Positions 8,635 through 17,688 of a DNA stretch of 64,000 bases are shown piece by piece. Made by a program: the position numbers and the translations under genes. The first letter of the stretch is position 1; the number at the start of each line of letters is the position of its first letter. Where the stretch lies: the NCBI RefSeq assembly GCF_036409475.1, contig NZ_JAYRCK010000008.1, forward strand, positions 1 through 64,000. The letters are read 5' to 3'. This stretch comes from Scandinavium sp036409475 (GTDB taxonomy: Bacteria; Pseudomonadota; Gammaproteobacteria; Enterobacterales; Enterobacteriaceae). Under the pieces are notes generated by a model. It had not been told where the DNA came from. It did not search any database and saw nothing but the letters and a program-made list of their open reading frames with translations.

Positions 8635-9492
8635 TCACCAGTCATTAAATGGAATAAGTGGGCGAGATGGTTTTTCAGGCTCCGGTTCAGGCAAGGAAAA
8701 ATAGGTTTGAGTACCAGCGTACAGTGTGGCTGCATCAGGAAAAAGTTCTGCAGATAATTCCAAAGTACTCATCGTTTTAAATCCTATCGCATAATCTGTT
8801 GGGATATAACGAAAGAGTCTCCAGGCGTCAGGTAATAACTTAGCGCCTAATAGCGTCGTCGCGGATAACACCAGATCGATTCCGGCAAATGCCATTTTGC
8901 CATAACCTCTGTCAAAGTCTAATAAATTGGCTACTTCACCATAAATAAATGTAGCTGGGCCTATTGCGTCATCATCTCCAAAAAATAAACTGTTACTGCT
9001 CTCCCAAAGGTTGGTTGTTCCATGTAAGATGAGCATGGCACCAATGGCTGAACCGACGACTGTTGGTGAACCAGCCAAAAGAAGAAATCCACCAACTGCT
9101 ATTTGAAGCACACCACCGATTAGTCCAATACTTTTTACAATATAGGATAATACACCGCTTACAATTCTAACTTCAATCGACGCAGCTGGTTTTATCTGTT
9201 TTGATTGCAACCAAGATATTTGTTTTTCAAGATATTCTTGTTCCTGTTGTAAATAATTCAGAGCCAGATTTTTTTCTCCCTGAAAGCGATTCCCTTTAAT
9301 ACATTCGAGTTGGTATTTTGTGAATGTGTCAATGTTAATAACAAAATCATATCGTACTTTGTCATTATTGATAAAACCAGAAGCTTTGAAAGCCAGTTGT
9401 TTTAAAGCTTTAGCCTCAAGCTCGCCTTGAGATCTGATGAATCCATCTATAGTACCATCGTTACCAATTCCGCCTTGAATAAATCCCCTCAT
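8635..9492 (-). CDS. DUF4225-like putative T6SS membrane-active effector
   Basis: 285 aa. The N-terminal half is helical and charged; a central hydrophobic block (about 110-165, including GLIGGVLQIAVGGFLLLAGS and GSAIGAMLILHGTTNLWE) is followed by a soluble tail with a Pro/Glu-rich PEPEPEKPSRP stretch. This layout resembles DUF4225 proteins of T6SS loci; the family call is from memory. The hydrophobic block suggests membrane insertion, perhaps pore formation (inference). It lies downstream of hcp on the same strand. IS1 has inserted in its last codon: the present stop is TGA from the IS end and the last residue is Trp, whereas the uninterrupted gene would have ended Tyr-TAG. ATG 9492 has GAGAG 7 bases upstream. 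Confidence 0.72.
   Translation of the reverse strand: MRGFIQGGIGNDGTIDGFIRSQGELEAKALKQLAFKASGFINNDKVRYDFVINIDTFTKYQLECIKGNRFQGEKNLALNYLQQEQEYLEKQISWLQSKQIKPAASIEVRIVSGVLSYIVKSIGLIGGVLQIAVGGFLLLAGSPTVVGSAIGAMLILHGTTNLWESSNSLFFGDDDAIGPATFIYGEVANLLDFDRGYGKMAFAGIDLVLSATTLLGAKLLPDAWRLFRYIPTDYAIGFKTMSTLELSAELFPDAATLYAGTQTYFSLPEPEPEKPSRPLIPFNDW
8640..8647. repeat. Right target-site duplication of the IS1-family element
   Basis: AGTCATTA immediately follows the right inverted repeat and equals 7883-7890. Confidence 0.93.
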
Positions 9493-9845
9493 ATAATTCT
9501 CTCTTTAACCTCATATCCATGAAAGTTCAAACTAAAATGTGTAGTGTCTGGTGATTTTCGTCCACAGAAGCGTTCTAACTATTGTCTTAACCCGGCTTTA
9601 GAAGCCTTATGATTTGCCAAAACATAATTAGGTGAACTTGAACAGAGTGCATGCTCCATCGGAATGCAGTAGCGGACCATAGTTCAACGTAGCTTGAAAA
9701 CAGATGATTAATTTAGCTCAAGTGGTTAAGGGCACCTTAGCTGGGATACCTTCAGGCACGCTACCGCCGAAGTTTCCGGCTTTCGCCATCTCCCATGAAA
9801 ACGTCACGCCTTACTGACTGCCTTCAGATTTACTTTTGTTGTGAT
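9493..9845. other. Intergenic region between hcp and the DUF4225-like gene
   Basis: About 350 bp without a convincing gene. It follows the hcp terminator, so a promoter for the DUF4225-like gene is expected here, but I cannot point to a clear -35/-10 pair. Confidence 0.4.
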
Positions 9846-9884
9846 GCAAAACAGCACCCAGCCCGTGAGGGCAGGATGCTGTTG
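9846..9884 (-). terminator. Intrinsic terminator after hcp
   Basis: Read on the minus strand, AACAGCA-CC-GCCC pairs with GGGC-GG-TGCTGTT around a short TCAC-type loop (9850-9883), followed by TTTT. It starts about 7 bases past the hcp stop, so hcp is probably a largely separate, strongly expressed transcript. Confidence 0.85.
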
Positions 9885-9890
9885 GTTAAC

Positions 9891-10409
9891 TTATGCTTCC
9901 AGCGGTGCGCGCCAGTCGTCGGCACCAGAAGTGCCAGACTTAACGTGCTCCCACTCAATTTTGCGGTAAGCCAGTTTCACGGCCAGCAATTGAGTAAATT
10001 CACGCTGAGACGGGTCCTGGCAGTGCGGCATATGAAGATTGATATCGACGATAGTCGAGTCAGTGAGGCGAGTGGTGAAATAATGCTCCTGCTTACCTTC
10101 GATAGAAGTACGCCACCATTTAAGTTCCGTTGTTGGAAGCATTTCACCTGAGGCGAGTGCGTTGTACAACAGCGGTACGGCTTTATTTAGCGCCACCGTG
10201 AAGATAAATGGTTTGTGGGCTCGCTGGCCTGAGGGCTGACCAGATTGTGGGTCGGTTGGCACTGTCACATTATGCAGGAACTCCTGCACCAGCATTTCGT
10301 CTTCGTGGCCCTGCACGTAGATGTTGCCGACTGAATCAGCGGTGAAAGCGCCTGCGGTGATATTTCCCTGGGTCTGTCCTGTAATGGATATGTAACACGG
10401 TGTAGGCAT
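9891..10409 (-). CDS. hcp: T6SS tube protein Hcp (TssD), system 1
   Basis: 172 aa. It starts MPTPCYISITGQTQGNITAG and has the Hcp features PTDPQSGQPSGQRAHKPF, ELKWWRT and the late YRKIEWEHVKSGTSGADDW. Hcp hexamers stack into the inner tube that is fired out by the sheath. ATG 10409 has AAGGAG 7 bases upstream. It is divergent from the tssB operon across a 700-bp control region and ends at a strong terminator. It belongs to a different Hcp branch from the second hcp of this system at 32104-32583. Confidence 0.96.
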   Translation of the reverse strand: MPTPCYISITGQTQGNITAGAFTADSVGNIYVQGHEDEMLVQEFLHNVTVPTDPQSGQPSGQRAHKPFIFTVALNKAVPLLYNALASGEMLPTTELKWWRTSIEGKQEHYFTTRLTDSTIVDINLHMPHCQDPSQREFTQLLAVKLAYRKIEWEHVKSGTSGADDWRAPLEA

Positions 10410-11113
10410 TTATAAACTCCTTGTGAATATTATCAACAACGACTTACGATAACCTGTCGTTAATCCTCGACAGGCAGATACTGATACGGCTCACATCGGG
10501 AACCGTGTCATTTTCTGTATTCGGTTTACGGCGAAACCGAAATGAATGGCAGCCACAAGAATCTAGTACATTGATGATGTGAATGCTTTTAAATTAGGGT
10601 TAATATATATCAATGCATGCATTAGTGTATTTAAATTGTCCGTTTTAATACTTGTGTAAATAAGCATGTCGTGCTCCTGGTGAGTATTATAGCCATTGTT
10701 TTTTGACGTTTTCCTTGATGGCTTATCAGATGTTTCTTGAGTATTGTTATTCTCCAGCCATGAATCTAATAAAACAGCATGTAGTTTATAAGTTTTTTAT
10801 AAGCTTTATATTGTGAAAATTATTTAAGTCATTGTAAATCAATGAGTTACATGATTTTTATGAAGTGGTCTTCATTTTTTTTCACCGCTATGAGTTCGCG
10901 ATATCTTATGTCTGGTCTATTTGTTCATTGAAGGATACCCCTCTTTTATTCGAAGAAAAAGTGCTTTCCAAATATTTTTCTGCGCGTAGAATGCAAATTG
11001 CTTAAGGTGTGAAAAATTGTTTTTACTGCCACTGGAACGGCATTTCCGGTATTTTTTTTGGTGCGGTTTATGCTGTATTCATGGTCTGGGAGATAACCTG
11101 ACGGAGTATTTTT
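10410..11113. promoter_or_regulatory. Divergent control region between hcp and the tssB operon
   Basis: 704 bp, strongly AT-rich in the middle, with no gene I accept. It must contain promoters for leftward hcp and rightward tssB. Long A/T runs make it a likely H-NS-silenced region (inference). I found no obvious Fur box or sigma-54 -24/-12 element by eye. Confidence 0.55.
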
Positions 11114-11614
11114 ATGGGCGTCAAAAATGACGGTGGCAGTATTGCGCCACGTGAACGTGTAAATATTAGATTTCAACCAGCGGTAGGAAATCAGACCGCA
11201 GAAGTGGAATTACCACTTAATCTGCTGGTCACAGGCAACCTGACCGGTGGCACTGATGACACACCGCTGGATGAGCGTCAACCGGTTGCCATCGATCGTA
11301 ATAATTTTAATGCGGTACTGGAACAGTCGGGTATTGAACGCGAGTTCACGGTACCTTCTGCGCTCAGTGAAACACCTGATGCACGTATGGGTATCAACCT
11401 GAAAGTCAGAGCACTGAGTGATCTCTCACCGGACACCATTGCCGCCCAGGTGCCGGAAATGCGAAAAATGCTGGAGTTACGTGAAGCGCTGGTAGCACTT
11501 CGCGGGCCAATGGGCAATATCCCGGCTTTCCGTGCACAACTTCAGGCATTGCTTGATGACGAAAAGAGCCGTGAACAGCTGATTGCGGAGTTGGGTCTCG
11601 CAGGTCGGAATTAA
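11114..11614 (+). CDS. tssB: T6SS contractile sheath small subunit TssB, system 1
   Basis: 166 aa. Family features are APRERVNIRFQPAVG near the start, the ERQPVAIDRNNFNAVL block, and FTVPSALSETPDARMGINLKVRALSDLSPD followed by the LxALRGPMGN helix. TssB and TssC assemble the cytoplasmic contractile sheath around the Hcp tube. GGAG lies 8 bases before ATG 11114. This is the first gene of the plus-strand operon that runs through tssM and beyond. Confidence 0.96.
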   Translation: MGVKNDGGSIAPRERVNIRFQPAVGNQTAEVELPLNLLVTGNLTGGTDDTPLDERQPVAIDRNNFNAVLEQSGIEREFTVPSALSETPDARMGINLKVRALSDLSPDTIAAQVPEMRKMLELREALVALRGPMGNIPAFRAQLQALLDDEKSREQLIAELGLAGRN

Positions 11615-11633
11615 CTTGTACAAGGACTTCAGT

Positions 11634-13118
11634 ATGTCAGAGATCACTTTACCGGAAGCGTCTGCTTCCAACACACCAGTTGCAGCGCCCAATCTGCTGG
11701 ATGAAATCATGGCGCAGACCCGTTTTAAACCGGAGTCAGAAAGTTACGGCATTGCCCGGCAGGGCGTGACGGCGTTCATTACCGCGCTGTTGCAGAGTGA
11801 CAACGAAGCGGAGCCTGTCGATATCCTGGCGGTCAACGGCATGATTGCCGATATTGATGAGCGTATGGGCCGCCAGATGGATTTGATTCTTCATGCCCCG
11901 GAGTTCCAGGAACTGGAGTCGTTCCTGTGCTCACTCAAGCTACTGGTCGATCACGCAGATCCTCGGGAAAACATCAAAATCCACCTTCTGCACGCCACCA
12001 AAGAAGAGCTTCTGGACGATTTCTCATTTGCACCGGAAATCACGCAGTCTGGCTTTTACCGACAGGTTTACGCCACGGGTTTTGGTCAGTTTGGCGGTGA
12101 ACCTGTCGCTGCCGTGATTGGTAATTACGCTTTCAACAACACTGCCGCAGATATGAAGCTGCTGCAATACATCAGCTCAGTTTCCGCAATGGCCCATGCG
12201 CCGTTCTTATCCTCGGTTTCTCCGGAGTTTTTTGGCCTGGATTCTTTTACCGAACTCCCTGGTATCAGGGATGTTGCCGCCATTTTTGAAGGCCCGGCGT
12301 ACACTAAATGGCGTTCTCTGCGTGAATCGGAAGACGCCCGCAATCTCGGTCTTACGGCACCGCGTTTCCTGCTGCGCCACCCTTATGCACCTGACGAAAA
12401 CCCGGTGAAAAGTTTTAATTATCGTGAAGATGTCAGCAAAAACCACGAGCATTATTTGTGGGGGAATACGGCGTTTCTTCTGGCGGCAAACATGGCTGAA
12501 AGTTTTATGTCAACCCGCTGGTGCCCGAATATCGTTGGTCCGCAAAGCGGTGGCGCAGTGAAAGATTTACCGGTGCATCTGTATGAGGCAATGGGTCAGC
12601 TCCAGGCCAAAGTACCGACCGAAATTCTCATTACCGACAGGCGGGAATATGAGTTGGCAGAGCAGGGTTTTATCACCCTGACGATGCGTAAAGGATCTGA
12701 TAACGCTGCATTTTTCTCCGCCAACTCGGTGCAGAAACCGAAAGTGTTCCCCAATACAGCGGAAGGTAAGGAGGCCGAGACTAACTACAAACTCGGTACT
12801 CAACTGCCTTACCTTTTCGTTATCAACCGACTGGCGCATTACATCAAAGTACTGCAGCGCGAACAGCTTGGCTCATGGAAAGAAAGAAGTGATCTGGAGC
12901 GCGAGCTGAATACCTGGATTCGCCAGTATGTGGCCGACCAGGAAAACCCGCCTTCTGACGTCCGTAGCCGCAAACCGCTGCGTCAGGCGAAGATTGAGGT
13001 TTCTGAGGTGGAAGGTGAACCCGGCTGGTATCAGGTCGCGCTCAGCGTCCGCCCGCACTTTAAATACATGGGGGCATCGTTTGAACTGTCTCTGGTTGGA
13101 CGGTTAGACAGGGAATAA
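11634..13118 (+). CDS. tssC: T6SS contractile sheath large subunit TssC, system 1
   Basis: 494 aa from ATG 11634 (MSEITLPEAS...), chosen over an upstream in-frame start because AAGGA lies just before it and the upstream part would overlap tssB. Typical blocks are PEFQELESFLCSLKLLVDHAD, FGQFGGEPVAAVIGNYAF, AHAPFLSSVSPEFF, WRSLRESEDARNLGL and NFKYMG-like C-terminal HFKYMGASFELSLVG. With TssB it forms the sheath that ClpV recycles. The gap to tssE is 5 bp. Confidence 0.96.
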   Translation: MSEITLPEASASNTPVAAPNLLDEIMAQTRFKPESESYGIARQGVTAFITALLQSDNEAEPVDILAVNGMIADIDERMGRQMDLILHAPEFQELESFLCSLKLLVDHADPRENIKIHLLHATKEELLDDFSFAPEITQSGFYRQVYATGFGQFGGEPVAAVIGNYAFNNTAADMKLLQYISSVSAMAHAPFLSSVSPEFFGLDSFTELPGIRDVAAIFEGPAYTKWRSLRESEDARNLGLTAPRFLLRHPYAPDENPVKSFNYREDVSKNHEHYLWGNTAFLLAANMAESFMSTRWCPNIVGPQSGGAVKDLPVHLYEAMGQLQAKVPTEILITDRREYELAEQGFITLTMRKGSDNAAFFSANSVQKPKVFPNTAEGKEAETNYKLGTQLPYLFVINRLAHYIKVLQREQLGSWKERSDLERELNTWIRQYVADQENPPSDVRSRKPLRQAKIEVSEVEGEPGWYQVALSVRPHFKYMGASFELSLVGRLDRE

Positions 13119-13123
13119 ACACC

Positions 13124-13546
13124 ATGATAACGGAACGGGAGTCCGGAGGCAGTTTATTTGAACGTATTAGGGAGTCGGCGAAGCCACCTTCACGCCAGCG
13201 AGCAAAGGCGATATTGCTGCATTCCGTGCGTAATAATCTGCGCAATGTACTCAATACCCGTTCCGGTAGTTGTCACGGCTCGCCGGAACTGGGGATTGCT
13301 GATTTCAATGATGAATCCCCTGATTCTGTGGGCATCCGGGGCTGGATGGTTGAGTCTATAAAGACTTGCATTCTGCGCTATGAGCCTCGGATTTCGGATG
13401 TGGTGGTGACAGGTCGCGCAGAGGATAGCCATGCGCCGCTGGATCTGTGTTTTCACATTGTGGCATACCTGGATTTCAGCGACAGGCAGGATGTTCTGGA
13501 GTTTGACATTCTGCTGGATAACCACCAGCACTGGTGTGTGGAGTAA
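13124..13546 (+). CDS. tssE: T6SS baseplate protein TssE, system 1
   Basis: 140 aa, gp25-like. SLFERIRES at the start, then SVRNNLRNVLNTRSGSCHGSPELGIADFND (the conserved gp25 core), IKTCILRYEPRISDVVV and a final FDILLDNHQHW. TssE belongs to the baseplate wedge with TssF and TssG and links it to the sheath. It is 5 bp after tssC and 5 bp before tssF. Confidence 0.95.
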   Translation: MITERESGGSLFERIRESAKPPSRQRAKAILLHSVRNNLRNVLNTRSGSCHGSPELGIADFNDESPDSVGIRGWMVESIKTCILRYEPRISDVVVTGRAEDSHAPLDLCFHIVAYLDFSDRQDVLEFDILLDNHQHWCVE

Positions 13547-13551
13547 ACCGG

Positions 13552-15375
13552 ATGGCTTTCGAAGAACGTTATTATCGTGAGGAACTGGACTACCTGCGCC
13601 AACTCGGCAAGCTGCTGGCACAGGAAAAACCTTATCTGGCCCGGTTTCTGGCCGAGAAGGAGGGCGATCCGGATGTGGAGCGCCTGCTGGAAGCTTTTGC
13701 TTTCCTTTCCGGTGGCCTGCGACAAAAGCTGGAAGATGAGTTCCCGGAGTTTACGCATGGGCTAATCAATATGCTGTGGCCCAATTATCTGCGCCCGGTT
13801 CCGGCAATGGCGGTGATTGAATACCAGCCCAGTAAGGAACTGAAATCCTCTGTTCAGGTCTGCCGGGATGAACTGATAAAAACCCTGGCAGAAAGCAGTA
13901 GGCAGACCTTTGCTCAGGGCGTATTGACCGGTGAGGATAATAAAGCCGCTCAGCCAGCCTGCCATTTTACTCTGGCGCGTGATATCTGGCTGCAACCCCT
14001 GCTGGTTCGGGATGTGCGTAATACCAGTACCCTGAAAGAAGGCCTCATTGAGGTTGATTTTTTCACGGAGGGTAACGTTTCTCCCGGCGAACTGGATCTT
14101 AACAAACTCACCTTCTGGCTGGGCAATGAGGACGACTATACCCGTCATCAGCTTTATTTGTGGTTTAGTGAGCGGTTGATGGATGCGGAACTGGTAAGCG
14201 GGGAACACCGCGTATCATTGCCTGATCTGTGGCTGAATGCCGCCGGGTTTGAGCGGGAAGATGCGCTGTTGCCGTGGCCGAAAAATGTCCATAGCGGCTA
14301 TCGGGTACTCCAGGAGTATTTCTGCTACCCGGAGAGCTTTTTCTTCTTTCATCTGCGGGATGCCGCACGGTTACCAGAGACCTTTCCGGTCAGCAACTTT
14401 ACGCTGCGCCTGCATTTTAACCTGCCACTGCCTGCGGATATCAAACTGCGTAGGGATTCACTGCGCCCGTATTGCACACCTGCGGTGAACTTGTTTGTGC
14501 ATCATTCTGAACCTGTCAGGCCAGATGGTAACGCGCCACAGTACCCGTTGTGTGCCAGTCAGCAGTATCCGGAGTCCTGTGACATCTTTCGGGTACAGTC
14601 GGTTTCCAGTAAAGCAAGCGAATCTAAACATGGTGAGAAGTTCCGGCTCTGGCCTGAGTTCGAGGGGTTTCAGCACCAGATCGAGTACAGCCGCCAGCGT
14701 GAAGTTGTCTACTGGCATCACCGTACAAAAACGTCCCTGTTTCACCGCGGCCTGGATCATTCCATTGCTTTTGTCCGCGCCGATGGCAGCTTGCCAGACG
14801 ATCCCCGCCTGAATGGTGAGGTGTTTACCGCCTCGCTGGTCTGTACCAACCGGATGTTGCCTGCTTCGCTGCATGCTGGTGATATCTGCGAGGCTGTTAA
14901 CAAAAATCCGGCAGTGGCTTCTTTTAGTAACGTCACACGCCCGACTCGCCCGCTATATCCGGTGATGGATGGCGACATGCACTGGTCGCTGATTTCCTGC
15001 ATGAACCTGAACTATCTCTCTCTGCTGGACAGGGACGTGCTGATCCAGATACTGCGCACGTTTGATTTACCCGGTATCCATCATCCGCAACAGGCCCGCC
15101 TTTCTACCCAGAAACTGGACGCGATTGAGAGGATGGAGTCCCGTCCGATAGACCGCTTGTTTAAAGGCGTACCGGTGCGGGGGCTGTCCACCACGCTGTG
15201 GATCAATCCCGATCCCTTTGTGTGTGAAGGTGAGATCTACCTGTTGGGAAGCGTGTTGTCGTATTTCTTCGCTCTGTACGCCAGCATAAATTCATTTCAC
15301 TGCCTCAAAATCATTAACACGGAAAGTCAGGAGTCCTGGGAATGGCAACATACAGGCCAGCACGCCCTGATGTAA
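13552..15375 (+). CDS. tssF: T6SS baseplate protein TssF, system 1
   Basis: 607 aa from ATG 13552 (MAFEERYYREELDYLRQLGK), with GGAG 8 bases upstream; an earlier ATG at 13534 would overlap tssE. The YYREELDYLRxLG start, the FPEFTHGLINMLWPNYLRPVPAMAVIEYQP block and the late GLSTTLWINPDPFVCEGEIYLLGSVLSYFFALYASINSF are family hallmarks. Its end overlaps tssG by 34 bp, implying translational coupling. Confidence 0.96.
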   Translation: MAFEERYYREELDYLRQLGKLLAQEKPYLARFLAEKEGDPDVERLLEAFAFLSGGLRQKLEDEFPEFTHGLINMLWPNYLRPVPAMAVIEYQPSKELKSSVQVCRDELIKTLAESSRQTFAQGVLTGEDNKAAQPACHFTLARDIWLQPLLVRDVRNTSTLKEGLIEVDFFTEGNVSPGELDLNKLTFWLGNEDDYTRHQLYLWFSERLMDAELVSGEHRVSLPDLWLNAAGFEREDALLPWPKNVHSGYRVLQEYFCYPESFFFFHLRDAARLPETFPVSNFTLRLHFNLPLPADIKLRRDSLRPYCTPAVNLFVHHSEPVRPDGNAPQYPLCASQQYPESCDIFRVQSVSSKASESKHGEKFRLWPEFEGFQHQIEYSRQREVVYWHHRTKTSLFHRGLDHSIAFVRADGSLPDDPRLNGEVFTASLVCTNRMLPASLHAGDICEAVNKNPAVASFSNVTRPTRPLYPVMDGDMHWSLISCMNLNYLSLLDRDVLIQILRTFDLPGIHHPQQARLSTQKLDAIERMESRPIDRLFKGVPVRGLSTTLWINPDPFVCEGEIYLLGSVLSYFFALYASINSFHCLKIINTESQESWEWQHTGQHALM

Positions 15376-16385
15376 GGGATATGGCATTACAGCAGGATGT
15401 GCGTGGGATGAATTTTTATGTGCTGATGGAGTCGTTGTACCGTCAGTATGGTGATCCGAATCATGAACCGTCCCTGCGTACAGAGCCGGGGCAGGAAGTG
15501 GCGTTGTTCAAATCTGATGCCAGTATTGCTTTTCCGGGCAGCGATCTGAGTACGCTTGAGCGCAGCGATACCGGGCAGTTTATCCTGACCACAAAATTTC
15601 TCGGTTTCTCCGGCAGCCAGTCGCCCTTACCCGGTTACTACCTGGACAGGATGGCGCGGGAGTCCGCACAGAATGAAGAGGGGTTGAAAGCGTTCCTCGA
15701 CCTGTTCAGCCACCGCTGGACGCAGTTTGCCTATCACGCCTGGCGCAAGTACCGCTACTACATCTGTTTTCGCAATGGCGGGACAGATGCCTTTTCACAG
15801 CGGATATATTCGCTGGTTGGGCTGGGTAACCAGAGCGTGCGCGACAGACTTGCCATTAACCACAGTAAAATGCTGGCTTATGCCGGGATACTGGCGACGC
15901 CGGGGCGTTCACCGGATGTGGTATGCAATCTTGTCAGCCATTGTTTCGATTTACCGAATGTCAGCATTGAGAGCTGGCAGCTACGTAAGGTGCCGGTTGA
16001 TCCCGCACAACAGAACCGGCTGGGCGTGCGCAATCCGAAGCGGAAAACCGCCGGATATGTGCCGGGGCGCTCGGTTATTGGCGTTAATTTTACCCTCGGC
16101 GCCAGGGTGCCTGACCGTAGCGGCAAATTCCTGCTGCGGCTGGGCAATCTGTCAATGGCGCGTTACCTCTCGTTTTTACCGGACGGCGAGAATCACCAGG
16201 CGCTGACCCTGTTTATTTCCTTTCTGTTACGTGACCAGCTCGCCTGGGATTTACGGCTGGACCTGGCACCGGAACAGGCAAAGGGAATGCGGTTGGGTGA
16301 CCGTTCCCGCTCCTGCATCGGGCGCACGGCGTTTATTGGTCAGCCGAAAGCACCGCCATCCGTCACCCTCCACATCAGGGATTAA
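15342..16385 (+). CDS. tssG: T6SS baseplate protein TssG, system 1
   Basis: 347 aa. GMNFYVLMESLYRQYG near the start, FPGSDLSTLE, the KFLGFSGSQSPLPGYYLD motif, FLDLFSHRWTQFAYHAWRKYRY and a C-terminal WDLRLDLAPEQAKGMRLGD are typical. ATG 15342 lies inside the tssF end and has CAGGAG about 9 bases upstream. TssG forms the baseplate wedge with TssF2. Confidence 0.95.
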   Translation: MATYRPARPDVRDMALQQDVRGMNFYVLMESLYRQYGDPNHEPSLRTEPGQEVALFKSDASIAFPGSDLSTLERSDTGQFILTTKFLGFSGSQSPLPGYYLDRMARESAQNEEGLKAFLDLFSHRWTQFAYHAWRKYRYYICFRNGGTDAFSQRIYSLVGLGNQSVRDRLAINHSKMLAYAGILATPGRSPDVVCNLVSHCFDLPNVSIESWQLRKVPVDPAQQNRLGVRNPKRKTAGYVPGRSVIGVNFTLGARVPDRSGKFLLRLGNLSMARYLSFLPDGENHQALTLFISFLLRDQLAWDLRLDLAPEQAKGMRLGDRSRSCIGRTAFIGQPKAPPSVTLHIRD

Positions 16386-16389
16386 TTTT

Positions 16390-17688
16390 ATGGAATCGCA
16401 TATGGCTGAGGAAAAAACGCAGTCTTCCGTACTTTCACTGACATTGCAGGTGATGAACGGCAACGAACTGGAAAGCGGGCGCGCGGCAAAATGTCTCTTT
16501 ACTGCTGAAGGTGGGGATATTGGCAGCGTTCCCGAGTGCCACTGGCCGGTACAGGACAGGGCGGGTTCCGTGGCCGGCCGCGCCTGCCGGGTGGTTTTGC
16601 ATGATGGCGCATTTTGCCTGAGGAGCCTGATGCCGGGGCTGATGATTAACCAGGCACCGGTCACTCCGGATGCCGGGGTGGTACGCCTGCGGCAGGGTGA
16701 TGAAATCGCGCTGGGCGCGCTGGCACTGAAAGCCTTTATCCACGAAGGGAAGCTGGTCAGTTACAGCGAGCAGATGGCCGCACCTGAAACGATTGTCGGC
16801 AACCGCGACGGTCTGGCGGACTCGCTGTTGACAACGGACGGCCAGCCTGCGTATCCGGGAATGCCCCGGATGCACCAGCTTGCAGATACGGTGGTTAACA
16901 GCTTTTCAGCCGATCCACTCCAGGCACTACAGACCGAAAGGTTGACCGTGGCAGGCGATCCGCTTTCGGGCGTTGTCCCTACACGAGTTTCGGCCTCCGG
17001 CAGGGATGGCGCTATCGACAAATCGTTTATGGATCTGCCCTCGGTGCATCCCGGCCCGCAGGATAGCCATGATGATAGGGCCTCCCCGACAGATACCGCA
17101 CAGCTCCATCTCGCCGTGACTCCGTTGCTACGTGGGCTGGGCAGCTCGCTTGCTGTACGCAACTCACAGGATGCGGATGCTTTCCTTGAGGAAGCCGGGA
17201 GGACATTACAGGCGGCAATTAAAGGACTGCTCGATCTGCAACAGCGTCGTAACAGCCTGTCGGATAAACACCTGCGCCCGCTGGAAGATAACCCGCTGCG
17301 CCTGAACATGGATTATGCCACTGCGCTTGACGTGATGTTTGCTGAGGGAAAAAGCCCGGTACATCTGGCAGCACCTGCTGCCGTGGGAGAGAGCCTGCGT
17401 AATGTCCGGCACCACGAAGAAGCCAATCGGGCCGCAATTGTCGAATCATTGCGCGTATTGCTCGACGCTTTCTCGCCGCAGAGCCTGATGCGTCGGTTTG
17501 TGCAGTACCGCCGCAGCCATGAACTGCGCCAGCCGCTGGACGAGGCCGGGGCATGGAAAATGTACAGCGATTATTACGACGAGTTAGCGTCCAGCCGTCA
17601 GCAGGGATTTGAAATGCTGTTTAACGAAGTGTACGCCCAGGTCTACGACCGTGTTCTGCGTGAGAAACAGCGGGAGCCGGAAGTATGA
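16390..17688 (+). CDS. tagH: T6SS-associated FHA-domain protein TagH (Fha)
   Basis: 432 aa from ATG 16390, with AGGGA 9 bases upstream and 4 bp after the tssG stop; ATG 16402 (MAEEKTQ) is also possible. An FHA-like domain covers about residues 10-120 (HDGAFCLRSLMPGLMINQAPV, then LRQGDEIALGALALKAF), and the C-terminal TagH domain about 245-425 (LLRGLGSSLAVRN...NPLRLNMDYATALDVMF...). FHA domains bind phosphothreonine. In some T6SS the Fha protein is switched by the PpkA kinase and PppA phosphatase; neither is found in this window, so control here may be different. Confidence 0.9.
   Translation: MESHMAEEKTQSSVLSLTLQVMNGNELESGRAAKCLFTAEGGDIGSVPECHWPVQDRAGSVAGRACRVVLHDGAFCLRSLMPGLMINQAPVTPDAGVVRLRQGDEIALGALALKAFIHEGKLVSYSEQMAAPETIVGNRDGLADSLLTTDGQPAYPGMPRMHQLADTVVNSFSADPLQALQTERLTVAGDPLSGVVPTRVSASGRDGAIDKSFMDLPSVHPGPQDSHDDRASPTDTAQLHLAVTPLLRGLGSSLAVRNSQDADAFLEEAGRTLQAAIKGLLDLQQRRNSLSDKHLRPLEDNPLRLNMDYATALDVMFAEGKSPVHLAAPAAVGESLRNVRHHEEANRAAIVESLRVLLDAFSPQSLMRRFVQYRRSHELRQPLDEAGAWKMYSDYYDELASSRQQGFEMLFNEVYAQVYDRVLREKQREPEV

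Larger units (their letters stand above)
7891..8639 (+). mobile_element. IS1-family insertion sequence, complete
   Basis: 749 bp. The inverted repeats are GGTGATGCctcTAATTAGT on the left and its near-complement ACTAATTggaCGCATCACC on the right, with one or two mismatches. Inside are insA and insB with the A6C slippery run (8194-8200) that gives the InsAB' transposase by -1 frameshifting. An 8-bp direct repeat flanks it. Both reading frames are open, so it looks intact and probably recent. InsA differs a lot from classical IS1, so this is an iso-form. It sits between the DUF4225-like gene and the downstream small membrane-protein gene and may block or alter read-through between them. Confidence 0.95.

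Noticed and set aside
10946..11176. 76-codon minus-strand ORF overlapping the tssB start
   Set aside because: It overlaps the tssB ribosome site and first codons, has no ribosome site of its own and an unnatural protein sequence.
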